Shown here: positions 10,740 to 20,399 of the stretch, in pieces
Layout: each line of letters starts with the position of its first letter
How positions within the stretch are numbered: position 1 is the stretch's first letter
NCBI GenBank assembly: GCA_963971425.1
Contig: OZ020521.1
Span: 8,325,519-8,389,518, forward strand
DNA length: 64,000 bases
Direction of reading: 5' to 3'
Source of the DNA: Bryoerythrophyllum caledonicum
Taxonomy: Eukaryota; Streptophyta; Bryopsida; Pottiales; Pottiaceae
Position numbers and translations under genes: made by a program
The notes under the pieces: generated by a model
Seen by the model: only the letters and a program-made list of their open reading frames with translations
Database searches by the model: none
What the model was told of the DNA's origin: nothing

Positions 10740-12368
10740 ATGGCAACAACCTCAAACTATGCATTAACCTCCAAAAAACTCTTTGAGGACAGTCAGATGG
10801 TTGAAGTAGAAATTCAGAGTCAAAAAAGGTCGAGTGGTGTGGAAATGCTCTCTTGTCAAAAGAAAGTCAAGGGCAAAGAAGCACAACTTCAACGCCCTCC
10901 CTTTTGGCTAGGTTTTCACGCTTTAAACTTGCTTGCAAAGGAAAAGAACGAACCTATGGAACCCTCCCATCCAGTGAGCCAACTAGTTAGAATGGGAGTT
11001 AGTCATGAAGAGGCTCTTGATTGTATTGAGAGTGAGCCAGCCTTCCCATATGTCCTCCAAGAAGAATGGCCTTCGAAGAGGATGGATGGGAAGGATGGAA
11101 ATCATTACAATCTTACCCAACTTCCTCAAGAACTGGAGGTGGATGAGTTCGGGTTTGCCCTTGACTATCATGTGGCTATTTTCTTTGAACTTGGACAATT
11201 ATTGTTGTTAAAAGATGATGTTATGGCCATGGTTGTCGCAAGACTCAAACACATGCATATTGAAGTGGGGGATATCCTTGGTGAACCCATTGCAATCATG
11301 TGTTACCATGGGTCAAAAAGGTGGAGTGGAGCGGTTAAAATACACCTTAAAGACCCTAAATCGGATGCATGTGGACTTCTCCAAGGTCTTCGTCCGTTCA
11401 TCCTCAAATTGGATGAACAACACATCCAGAGGGGGAAAGTGTGTAAAACCTTTGATTCCATTGCCATTGCAAGTTTACTCTCAGTTAGAGTAAATAGCAT
11501 TAACCTTAAGGGTAAAAAGTGGCACCACATGTATGAGCAAATTGTGATGGATGGATTTGCTAGGGGCCTTGATTTTGAAGTGACAAACATCCAAAAGAAT
11601 GACGGGGCAGACTTTGCATGGATCAAAGCACCATCACCGGATGAAGCAAAACGGATGAAGTCATCCAAAATCGCCTTTTCCAATGAAGTTATGGATGTTT
11701 CATTCGCAAGTAAGGAAAAGATGTCCGAAGATGACAAGGCAAGGAAGAATGCTGTAGTTCTAATTGCAAAAAACCTCATCAAAACCAAATCAACCATTGT
11801 TCTTGAGGAAGATATCAAGGCATATATGGGAGAGAGAAATGTGGTTGGGGTGTTTTTTCGCCTTGAGAACAACAAGCATGTAGGGTCTTGCAATATCCAA
11901 TGCTTGAATGCAGCCGTCTATAAAAAATATGTCAAACAAAATGCCAAAATATTAGGGAAATATGTCGAATTCTGTCCTCATCCAAAGAGTTTGGATGGAG
12001 TTAATGCACCAACATCCGAGGAATTGACAAGACTCGGCTTCAGCGACCTCAACACCGCCTTGGCAAATACGGTGCAAGCCTTGGAGAATACACCCTCCAA
12101 CAACTTCTCCAAATCAGATCTTAACCGAATGGTAGAAGAAGCGGTAAGTAAAGGATCCGTAGAAATAAGGAACGAAATGAGTTTGCTTAAGAATGAGATT
12201 ATAGAAGAAGCCAAAGTGTATGCCGACAAAGTCCAAGCGGAATCAAACAAAAATTCAAGAATCCAAATGGCAATTCTACAAAGGCAACTGAAGATGACAC
12301 TTGAATCATTGCAAGCCGACCATCCTGAGACCCTTGAAATAGAAGGAACAATGGATTTGTCAAACTAG
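10740..12368 (+). CDS. LINE A ORF1: RNA-binding-type protein, 542 aa
   Basis: The start is placed at 10740 because this ATG has A at -3 and G at +4, and because the homologous ORF1 of copy B starts at the matching point (both begin with a Thr/Ser-rich tail, then K-(K/R)-L-F). The frame is open for a further 564 codons upstream to 9048. Residues about 60-330 are a well-conserved module shared with copy B (FWLGFHALN, NLTQLP, EVDEFGFALDY, GEPIAIMCYH, LRPFIL). Residues about 335-425 look like an RRM fold: an RNP2-like VVLIAKNL and an RNP1-like HVGSCNIQC. Residues about 465-530 are a heptad-like charged helix, likely a coiled coil for trimer or multimer formation. LINE ORF1 proteins coat the element RNA; that role is inferred from the family. 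Confidence 0.75.
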   Translation: MATTSNYALTSKKLFEDSQMVEVEIQSQKRSSGVEMLSCQKKVKGKEAQLQRPPFWLGFHALNLLAKEKNEPMEPSHPVSQLVRMGVSHEEALDCIESEPAFPYVLQEEWPSKRMDGKDGNHYNLTQLPQELEVDEFGFALDYHVAIFFELGQLLLLKDDVMAMVVARLKHMHIEVGDILGEPIAIMCYHGSKRWSGAVKIHLKDPKSDACGLLQGLRPFILKLDEQHIQRGKVCKTFDSIAIASLLSVRVNSINLKGKKWHHMYEQIVMDGFARGLDFEVTNIQKNDGADFAWIKAPSPDEAKRMKSSKIAFSNEVMDVSFASKEKMSEDDKARKNAVVLIAKNLIKTKSTIVLEEDIKAYMGERNVVGVFFRLENNKHVGSCNIQCLNAAVYKKYVKQNAKILGKYVEFCPHPKSLDGVNAPTSEELTRLGFSDLNTALANTVQALENTPSNNFSKSDLNRMVEEAVSKGSVEIRNEMSLLKNEIIEEAKVYADKVQAESNKNSRIQMAILQRQLKMTLESLQADHPETLEIEGTMDLSN

Positions 12369-12916
12369 CTATGACAAATGTAGCTACACATATCTCTACC
12401 TTTATAGTATATATTTATACTAAAAACCAAAAAACAAAATACTACAATAAAGTATCTCTAGATACTACCATTCAAAAAGAAAATATATCACCTCCAACTC
12501 AAAACAAAATATGGAAAATATCTAAAACATATACAAATCAAACCCAATACACAAACATTAGCATAATAAAGCTTTTTCGAAAACAACAGTAACAAGGGAA
12601 CCCCCTTTTCACACCAATTAAACCCCAACATCAAACAAAAATCACATCTACAAACATAATAAAACAAAAATACAACGCAAAGCTACAAAGTCAAAAATCA
12701 AATCACTCCACTATATACTACTCAAGATTTTTTCAAAAAGATCTCACAAATAACATCATTAAATTTTATACTCCCACATTCAGAAAGCAATATAACATAA
12801 AACATAATAATACGGCCTCGGCCTACCGGCCTCGCCAAAAAGTTAAAAACGCATACCAAAACATATTCAACTGGTACTCTAACAAAATCACTGTACACAC
12901 AACAGAAGCCACCACA
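12369..12916 (+). other. A-rich spacer between LINE A ORF1 and ORF2
   Basis: A 548-nt, very A/C-rich segment with stops in all frames except for a short 73-codon frame directly after ORF1 (12371-12592), which has low-complexity Lys/Thr/Asn composition and no match to copy B that I can see. The extreme G-depletion of the plus strand starts here and continues through ORF2. In copy B the corresponding place holds a CAA-type microsatellite. Confidence 0.55.
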
Positions 12917-13150
12917 ATGTCACATTACTTACCAATACAAATCAAAAACATAATACACGCAATACCTAGCCTCTTTACAACAATTAGATCCACAACTATT
13001 AAATACTATAAAATAAACAATAAAAACCCTAAATCAATCACTTACCACGGATATTATTTTATAAACGAATTAGCCCTACTTCAATGCGGGGATATTGAAT
13101 CAAACCCAGGGCCAATGCCTAACATATTAAGAACACATCCAGCGGCATAG
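12917..13150 (+). CDS. LINE A ORF2 N-terminus with 2A ribosome-skipping peptide
   Basis: A 77-codon frame, ATG with A at -3, encoding a basic leader of about 55 residues and then LLQCGDIESNPGP (2A core at nt 13088-13114). This fits the D-(V/I)-E-x-N-P-G-P consensus at which ribosomes skip the Gly-Pro bond, releasing the upstream peptide. The next codons, MPNI, are shared with copy B directly after its own 2A. The frame ends at a TAG at 13148, but copy B reads straight through the equivalent point, and the plus-strand frame here is the same frame as the ORF at 13424. The TAG is therefore best read as one nonsense mutation in a formerly continuous ORF2. 2A peptides at ORF2 N-termini are known from some animal and trypanosome LINEs. 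Confidence 0.85.
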   Translation: MSHYLPIQIKNIIHAIPSLFTTIRSTTIKYYKINNKNPKSITYHGYYFINELALLQCGDIESNPGPMPNILRTHPAA

Positions 13151-13423
13151 AAGAAAATAGCTAAAACATACTTCATCCCCAATACAATTAAATTACATCC
13201 AGAATACCAACACATTGCAAATTCATTTGCCCCAATTTTAAAAAATAACCACCACCTACATCAACAAGCAATCATTGAATTTCCACATTTACACCAGTAC
13301 ATACAAACGCAAATCCAATCTCCACCTCCCCACATATTATATGCATTAGTCGTTACTATTCATCCATTAGTAAATAAATGCAATGATATACTAGCCCAAC
13401 CCCATATTTACTACTTTAATAAT

Positions 13424-16400
13424 ATGTGGACTAATACGCTAATAATTAGATTAGCTAACCTCAATAACCCTCCCGAAAGACACATCCTCACACAACACCC
13501 ATACACCAAATTCATTGTAAATAACCAAGACCTAATATCCCCTAAAAACTCTATCCATAATGAACTTTATAAATTTATCCACAACCAAGATACACCACCA
13601 ACACCAACCGCACTCCAAAGAAAATTTCCTTTTCTACCAAATAAACTAATAACTAAAGCATTACGGTGTTTTGAAAGTCTAAATGAATACTCACATCCAC
13701 CACCCCTTCCAAATATCCCAACACCCACACCAAGAATAAACATCAACACTAATTATGAAACAAACATAATAACTTGGAATGCATCATCACTTAATACGGC
13801 TCTACCAAACCTACAAAGCCTCATTAACAACTCCTTAACAAATACAGCAATCATAAACATCCAAGAAACAAAACTCACAACAACCAAATCCACTAAATTT
13901 ATACAAAACCTATTCCCTGAATATAAACTCATTTTCAATAACACACACGCCCTCACAAGATGTATACAACAAAGAATGCCCTACACTCCTGGAAGAGGAG
14001 GTCTACTCACGCTAATACATAATAAATACGCTTTTCCTGGAAACGTCACCAAAATCCCTACGCCAGCAAACATTTCCCCATATTTACAAATAATAAAAAT
14101 TAACAATCATCCGCTACAACCATGGCTAATCTTACACATATATATGCCTACACATTTAGAAGACATCCGCTTCATCCCCTATATTCAAACTGCGATCACA
14201 AACCAAATCACTGCTCACCCTAACCATATATACATTATGTGCGGAGACTTTAACCGTGACATCGCACTAAATGGAAGACAAAATAACAATATCAATACTC
14301 CGCCACAAGATGAAGATATTCAATGGAAAAACTTTACCAACTCACTAAATCTAGAATACATTCCAACAAATACAACATTCTCCAGACAAGGCGGCTATAA
14401 CTATACATCAACCACCCTAATAGATGGTTTCTACATAAAATCCCCAGACAATATTAGATTCACCTCCACGACAAACATCAATATGAATTTAAACTCAGAC
14501 CACTATCCAGTATCCTTATACATCCCACAAAATCTATTAGTAGCTAGACCCCCGACCCCTATTAACATCCCAACAACTAGAATATTAAATCCAATACCCC
14601 GAGAAAACTTAGAAAAATTTAATATTGAATTTTTTGAAAGAAATTCTACGCAAATAAACGAACTAACCAGACTACTAGAAAATAACGATCATCTCACCTC
14701 CGACTTATGGCAAGAAGCCTGTATAGCTCTAGACAACATTGTGGGAAAAATCTCAGAAACCATTGAAAATACTTGTAAAGCAGCCCCACTACCGCATCTC
14801 ACAACTAGAACAACGCAACAAGGCGGCTTTCAACCTCGAAAACTAGCCAAAGAATGGAAAAAACACCTTGCCACATATCATCTTATTAGAAAAACTATAT
14901 ACATTGCAAGAAACAATCCACAATGGCAAATACATCCCATCTTAAATGAAATACGGAATCACCAACATGTACAAATCCCACATCCTCCAGTAATGGACAC
15001 TGTACCGAATGAATGGATCGATGCTATAGCTGCTATTGCAAAAACCGCCAATAAAGAAGCCAGGAAAATAACCACAAAATACACTAAAGATTGTATCTGT
15101 AAAGCCGTATCAAAATACCGACAACTTTGTGAAAAAAGCCCCAAAAAAGTAAATAGGAAAGTCTTCAAAAACTCCGAAACCTCACCCCTTGACTCCATAA
15201 CTGACAAACAAAATAACATCTTAACTAGCCCTGAAGATATTGCTCAAGAAATATACATCCAACAATCCATTAGCAACCGGCCAACAGTGCCTACATGCCA
15301 CCATCAAACCACACACCCCCCACAATGCACATGTAGCGTCAGACAATACCCATGGCATGACTTAGAAGGATTCACAATTGATAAACGCGGAGAACCCCAA
15401 ACCCCCCTACACACATATTTTGATCAAGAAACCTACGATTTATGCCTCAAAAATCTAGGAAATAACAAAGCCCCAGGCCCAGACAAAATACCTAATTCTA
15501 TTCTAAAAAATATGCCCCCACGATTCCACAAACTACTTTTTCTATTTTTCAAACACTGCTACAAACAAAAACAAATACCTGCATCATGGAAAACAAGTCT
15601 AACTGTCTTATTATATAAAAAAGGCGACCCATCACAATTTACGAACCATAGACCTATCGCACTAGCTAACACCATATACAAACTCTATACCAACACATTA
15701 ACCTCCATCCTCTCCGCTTACGGTGAAAGACATCAAGTTCTACACGATAGCCAAGAAGGATTTCGAGTAGAAAGAGGAACGTCCAGACAACTTCAATTAC
15801 TCATTGCAGCGCTAGAAGATGCAAGATTTACAAATCAAGATATATATATCCTCTACATTGACTTTAAAAATGCTTTTGGCTCCATTGACCATGCAAGACT
15901 CTTAGCCATAATGAAAGATCTTGGATACCCAACCGATGCCATAAACCTCATAGGAAACATATACTCGCAATCCTCTACTATATTTTCTGGAGAACATTTT
16001 GGTAAAATCCTACCTATCCCCATTCAAAGAGGAACAATACAAGGAGATACTCTTAGCCCTTACCTATTTATAATATTCTTAGAACCCCTTCTTAGATGGT
16101 TACAACAAGGTGATAATGGATATACCTTCGGTACATCCAAAGTTAAAATTTCATCTGCAGCATATGCTGACGATCTAGCAGCTATTGCTAACAAATTAGA
16201 ATCATTACAAGCACAACTAAATAAATTAGACAAATTCTGCAAATGGGCTGGAATGGACCTCGGAATACCCAAATGTGCAGTAACCGGATGCCCAAATAAA
16301 TCCAAAATGAACCCCATAGCATTCAAAGCACAGATTCAAGCCACCAATATAAATTACAGAAACCAACCATTACCAGTTTTAGACCAACACGACCCATACA

Positions 16401-17410
16401 CATATCTCGGAATAAACCTTGCACCATCACTTAAATGGAAAACACAAATAAACACCACTACAGCTAAAGTTGTTAAACAATGCCAAGCCCTAGTGGCCTG
16501 CCCAGCCACCATGAAACAAAAAATCAATATGGCTGATACAGTCATACGTGCTGGAATTGCATACAGCTTCTATGCAGTACCATACTCTATGCCGGCTATT
16601 AGAAAACTTGACAAAAAGATCATAGCACTCCACAAAACAATATATGGACTACCGAAATGCACATCCAATATCGCTACACAACTTCCACATGATTTATTCG
16701 GATTCGAAGGCTTTTCATTAAAAAATGCCTATCTACGGTGTATCGGAGAACAATTACAAAATGCCCTCAATGATAAAGGTAGACTTGGTAAAATATACTA
16801 TGGCTTGGTACAATTTATACTTGCAAAATTTGGAGGTTCCAAAGAAATATCCCGCATTAAATACCAACATTGTGTGAGATCACCTATCACTAGAACATTA
16901 TTTCTTCTTAAACATGAAGCCGGAGTCCATTTCAAAAGTACAATAGAAAGTTTTCTATTAAATCCATCCCCACTCGAAACCGCATGGTTGAGAGAAGCGC
17001 AAAATTTACATGGCCTAAATCCTAAAACTTCCCTTCAACTACTACAAAAACTACTGTTACATAATATAATAAAACTAGAACAAATAATCATGCCTAGCGG
17101 TATCACCCTAATGAATCCAGACGACTTTAAAATATACCACTCCAACCCCACTAAACTCATCAAAAGTGCGCTAAATATTGCTAACCAACTATTTTGCCAC
17201 CCTTCTTGCCACCAAAGATGCCAACTACCATGCCGATTTCACCTCCCCCCACGAACTCTAAAAAATGACTACACAATAATAAACCACAACATCCTACCAC
17301 AACAACCAACCCTCTCCATACACCCTCCGAACCCCCCTATTCCACAACTCCCCCCCCTCCCAACAATATGCTTAAATATCCCTAACAATTTCCCATACAC
17401 ACAATATTAG
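13424..17410 (+). CDS. LINE A ORF2, APE endonuclease and reverse transcriptase
   Basis: An open frame of 1,328 codons; the true start is upstream at 12917, so the ATG at 13424 is only the first after the nonsense codon. Residues about 113-365 form an APE-type endonuclease: N119 (WNASSL), E148 (IQETKL), Y240 (HIYMP), D275/N277 (GDFNRD), D334 and the SDH triad at 358-360. This enzyme nicks the target DNA. Residues about 670-1000 are the reverse transcriptase, with NKAPGPD, HRPIALAN, the catalytic D813 in LYIDFKNAF, GTIQGDTLSP and YADD at 914-917. A thumb and connecting region with Cys/His clusters near the end (CHPSCHQRCQLPC, residues about 1257-1270) follows. A frameshift near 17,400 separates it from the next segment. 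Confidence 0.88.
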   Translation: MWTNTLIIRLANLNNPPERHILTQHPYTKFIVNNQDLISPKNSIHNELYKFIHNQDTPPTPTALQRKFPFLPNKLITKALRCFESLNEYSHPPPLPNIPTPTPRININTNYETNIITWNASSLNTALPNLQSLINNSLTNTAIINIQETKLTTTKSTKFIQNLFPEYKLIFNNTHALTRCIQQRMPYTPGRGGLLTLIHNKYAFPGNVTKIPTPANISPYLQIIKINNHPLQPWLILHIYMPTHLEDIRFIPYIQTAITNQITAHPNHIYIMCGDFNRDIALNGRQNNNINTPPQDEDIQWKNFTNSLNLEYIPTNTTFSRQGGYNYTSTTLIDGFYIKSPDNIRFTSTTNINMNLNSDHYPVSLYIPQNLLVARPPTPINIPTTRILNPIPRENLEKFNIEFFERNSTQINELTRLLENNDHLTSDLWQEACIALDNIVGKISETIENTCKAAPLPHLTTRTTQQGGFQPRKLAKEWKKHLATYHLIRKTIYIARNNPQWQIHPILNEIRNHQHVQIPHPPVMDTVPNEWIDAIAAIAKTANKEARKITTKYTKDCICKAVSKYRQLCEKSPKKVNRKVFKNSETSPLDSITDKQNNILTSPEDIAQEIYIQQSISNRPTVPTCHHQTTHPPQCTCSVRQYPWHDLEGFTIDKRGEPQTPLHTYFDQETYDLCLKNLGNNKAPGPDKIPNSILKNMPPRFHKLLFLFFKHCYKQKQIPASWKTSLTVLLYKKGDPSQFTNHRPIALANTIYKLYTNTLTSILSAYGERHQVLHDSQEGFRVERGTSRQLQLLIAALEDARFTNQDIYILYIDFKNAFGSIDHARLLAIMKDLGYPTDAINLIGNIYSQSSTIFSGEHFGKILPIPIQRGTIQGDTLSPYLFIIFLEPLLRWLQQGDNGYTFGTSKVKISSAAYADDLAAIANKLESLQAQLNKLDKFCKWAGMDLGIPKCAVTGCPNKSKMNPIAFKAQIQATNINYRNQPLPVLDQHDPYTYLGINLAPSLKWKTQINTTTAKVVKQCQALVACPATMKQKINMADTVIRAGIAYSFYAVPYSMPAIRKLDKKIIALHKTIYGLPKCTSNIATQLPHDLFGFEGFSLKNAYLRCIGEQLQNALNDKGRLGKIYYGLVQFILAKFGGSKEISRIKYQHCVRSPITRTLFLLKHEAGVHFKSTIESFLLNPSPLETAWLREAQNLHGLNPKTSLQLLQKLLLHNIIKLEQIIMPSGITLMNPDDFKIYHSNPTKLIKSALNIANQLFCHPSCHQRCQLPCRFHLPPRTLKNDYTIINHNILPQQPTLSIHPPNPPIPQLPPLPTICLNIPNNFPYTQY

Positions 17411-20139
17411 ATCACAAAAAACGAAAAATCAACGATCCAAATGGGATAAAATGTAAAGACACAACATATCTATGCCAATGGACCACACTAGATAATAATA
17501 CATACAACAAATGGCGCACTCAAAGAGAATTATTCCCCTGGAATGATGCCACCACTTGTCACCACAATACCGAACTTCTTATCCAATACTATACGAAACA
17601 CCAACATAAACACTTTTCAAATGTCATGAAAGCACACTTCTCTACAGAACAACAAAGGGATACAAGATACGTTTCCCCGGCCACAACTATCCCATTAGCA
17701 CACATCTCTATTAATGAATGCAACCCAGAAAATGACATCGAAACAAATTCGTACACCATCCAAACACAATATGACGTCGCACATATATACGAAGACAATG
17801 GCCGGCACCTCATCACCATCCCAAAAACTAGATTACTATGGTTATGGAAACAATATCAACATGCAAAAAATACCCCACACGGCCTTGAGCCACCTACCCA
17901 ATCATTCGAAACTGAAATTGTATGGCTATATCAAAGATATAAATATCGCATCCCAAAAAACGACCCACTTAAATGTGCTCAATACACAATACCAACTCAA
18001 ATATTAGACTTCCTAATTACAAATTTCAACATCAACCATTCGTATTTCTCATCCCCAGTCACATGCCCCACACAATTTACCCAATTCTATTCACCATTTT
18101 CACGAGATATAATATTCGGCTCCCTAGGGAAAGCATTTGACCACAAATGGATAGGAATTGGCTACGCCCACCCCCATAATGAAACCGACTTACAACAAGC
18201 CATACATTGGGCCTGCCTTGCGGCAAAAAATGACCCAAATACTATCACTATACTCATCTCTCCGGATACTAACTGGTACCGAAACTTTAACCCATACATC
18301 GGCCCATTCCCTGACACACACATTATTGCCCACTTTGCCGCAGACACCATTACATACGAAGAACCCACAATTCCCCCCGAACTTAAAATCGAAAGGAAAG
18401 AACTATCCACGCTCCATATACTTTGTATCCATCACCAGAATAACAACATAGGTAACTACGAACAAATGAATCAACTCACTCACATAATAAACAATCTCCG
18501 AATATTACAAATCCACACACAAATTGCACCCCCTACTCCTTTAAATACCCCTGTTAATCCCAGTAAAAAATGGTCTAAACTAAATTACCCACCTACATCC
18601 ACAAACAACCAAACACCTATCCCACAACTCCCAAATTACCAAACAAATCTACCACTAAAATTCCACCCTCAATTGAGCTACTACACTGATGGCTCCTTTA
18701 AACCCCCCAAAGAAATCGGCCCCGGCGAATGGCTAAGAGAAAGAGCTGGATACGGTATTTACAGCCCCAAAGGCCTTAGTATCCCCAAAAGACTCCACGG
18801 ACACCAAAATATACTACGTGCAGAAATGATAGCAATACATAAAACACTAAGAATTATCAACACACAATACCCCAACGAACCCGCATATATATTTACCGAT
18901 TGTCTAAACGTATTATACTTACTCAACACACAAATTAAACACCCCACACAGCATAATAGCCACCCAGATCAAGTCACACTTGCCTCCATGGTAGAACTAC
19001 TCCAAAAAAGAACACAACCAATTACACTATACAAAGTCAGAGCACACATTAACATCGACGGCAACGAAGAAGCAGATAAATTAGCAAAAGAAGGGCTACT
19101 CCTAGCACATAGAAATGCTGAACATTCATACGAACATGCCCATGCCACCCCATACTACTACCAAAAAGACGATTGGCCATCGATGATGGATGTTCCAGAC
19201 AAAGGACCAGTTAGAATTCTAGAAAAACAAATCAAAAAATTTGATAGAGAAAATAATTTAGAAATCATGGCCACACAAACCCCCAACATTTGCAAATGGA
19301 TGGGAAATGTAGACATAGACAATGAACTCTCTAATGAATTCTGGAACAACCCAACTATCACTGACAAACAAAAATCATGCATCATCAAATTCCGTACGGG
19401 AACTTACATGGGCCATGCTAGAAAACAAATGTTCTTCGGAAGACAAAGATTTCCATCTATTACATGCCCCATCTGCAACTCACATGAGCGAGATACATGG
19501 TTACATGTATTACTCACATGCCAACAACAACATATATATTCACTTTGCGTCAAAAGACACAACAAAGCAGTTTGGGAAATTAGAAAATTACTAATCTCAT
19601 CCGAAAAATCTCGTTGTTTTATTCTCATGAACGCTGGCACCTTCAATGATAAACCACCAGAAAATACCGTTCCTAATTGGCTACTTCCTTGCACATGCGG
19701 TGCACAAAGATGCCATTGCAACTCAAGATTTAGACCAGACATTCTCTGTGTCAAAGGCTTACCATACCAAAGTGACCCTCCTACAGAAATAGACCCCAAT
19801 CTTACCATACAATTTATTGAATTCACATACTGCAATGACAGATTCTCTCCAGAAACACTTGCAGCCAAAACTAACAAATACAGACCATTAATCGCCAGTA
19901 TTATTGCTCGAGGATGGAAAGTCGACCCCCTAATTGTCACTATAGCAGGCGCCAGAGCCACTGCACACATTCCATCAATGAAATCATTTGAAGAAAACTT
20001 CAAAATACCTATGCCTACCATCAAAAGTGCCTTTAAAAACATAAATACTATCGCCATACAATATGCCATGTCTATCCTCCTCCATAAAAGAAGAATAGAA
20101 AACCATCAGCCACTACCCGAAACATTAGAACCCCCATAG
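17401..20139 (+). CDS. LINE A ORF2 C-terminal part: PCIF1-like domain, RNase H, CCHC, R2-type endonuclease
   Basis: The frame is open from about 17,400; the first ATG is 17626, and residue numbers below count from it. Upstream residues (LCQWTTLDNNTYNKW) align with the uninterrupted frame of copy B, which shows the frameshift. Residues about 137-240 hold FSSPVTC, YSPFSRD, IFGSLGKAF and a GYAHPHN site. This resembles the PCIF1 cap-methyltransferase fold, but with HPHN where the catalytic NPPF would be. Residues about 350-490 are RNase H: D355 (YTDGSF), E400, D425 (IFTDC) and D484. C614-C617-H627-C632 form a CCHC finger, followed by the KRHN motif seen after the finger in R2-type elements. RPD (703-705), E732 and K748/K751 fit a PD-(D/E)xK endonuclease. 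The ORF ends 11 nt before the poly(A). Confidence 0.8.
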   Translation, partial: TILDHKKRKINDPNGIKCKDTTYLCQWTTLDNNTYNKWRTQRELFPWNDATTCHHNTELLIQYYTKHQHKHFSNVMKAHFSTEQQRDTRYVSPATTIPLAHISINECNPENDIETNSYTIQTQYDVAHIYEDNGRHLITIPKTRLLWLWKQYQHAKNTPHGLEPPTQSFETEIVWLYQRYKYRIPKNDPLKCAQYTIPTQILDFLITNFNINHSYFSSPVTCPTQFTQFYSPFSRDIIFGSLGKAFDHKWIGIGYAHPHNETDLQQAIHWACLAAKNDPNTITILISPDTNWYRNFNPYIGPFPDTHIIAHFAADTITYEEPTIPPELKIERKELSTLHILCIHHQNNNIGNYEQMNQLTHIINNLRILQIHTQIAPPTPLNTPVNPSKKWSKLNYPPTSTNNQTPIPQLPNYQTNLPLKFHPQLSYYTDGSFKPPKEIGPGEWLRERAGYGIYSPKGLSIPKRLHGHQNILRAEMIAIHKTLRIINTQYPNEPAYIFTDCLNVLYLLNTQIKHPTQHNSHPDQVTLASMVELLQKRTQPITLYKVRAHINIDGNEEADKLAKEGLLLAHRNAEHSYEHAHATPYYYQKDDWPSMMDVPDKGPVRILEKQIKKFDRENNLEIMATQTPNICKWMGNVDIDNELSNEFWNNPTITDKQKSCIIKFRTGTYMGHARKQMFFGRQRFPSITCPICNSHERDTWLHVLLTCQQQHIYSLCVKRHNKAVWEIRKLLISSEKSRCFILMNAGTFNDKPPENTVPNWLLPCTCGAQRCHCNSRFRPDILCVKGLPYQSDPPTEIDPNLTIQFIEFTYCNDRFSPETLAAKTNKYRPLIASIIARGWKVDPLIVTIAGARATAHIPSMKSFEENFKIPMPTIKSAFKNINTIAIQYAMSILLHKRRIENHQPLPETLEPP

Positions 20140-20149
20140 TCAAAACCTC

Positions 20150-20150
<1 letters not shown>

Positions 20151-20180
<30 letters not shown>
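20151..20180 (+). other. Poly(A) tail of LINE A
   Basis: Thirty consecutive A residues just after the ORF2 stop mark the 3' end of the LINE insertion. There is almost no 3' UTR (about 11 nt). The tail is uninterrupted, which suggests a recent insertion. Confidence 0.9.
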
Positions 20181-20184
<4 letters not shown>

Positions 20185-20399
20185 ACCATCTCAGTTTCTT
20201 GTTATTGGTTACTTGTGACTAAAGTGTCTACTCTCGAAAGGGGGGAGTAGATCTTTACTTCCATACCTTTGTCCTCTGGGCATTGGATTGGGAGTGGATC
20301 GAACAAACACTTAATTCACGTCGGTCTCCTCCGGAGACCGAAGTTTCTCTCTCTCTCTAGCAAAGTTGTCTCTGCTCTCCTCCAAAGTTGGATTTTCCA

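Larger units (their letters stand above)
9048..20180 (+). mobile_element. LINE copy A (Dualen/RandI-like, 2A-bearing), nearly intact
   Basis: A non-LTR retrotransposon with ORF1 (10740-12368), a very large ORF2 (12917-20139 overall) and a 30-nt poly(A) tail at 20151-20180. ORF2 carries, in order, a 2A peptide, APE endonuclease, reverse transcriptase, a methyltransferase-fold domain, RNase H, a CCHC finger and an R2-type PD-(D/E)xK endonuclease domain. Having both endonuclease types is the hallmark of the Dualen/RandI group known from green algae; the assignment here is by motif order only. One nonsense codon near the ORF2 start and one frameshift near 17,400 interrupt it. The 5' end is not defined: the ORF1 frame stays open back to 9048, and the leader may reach further. 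No target-site duplication was identified. Confidence 0.8.
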
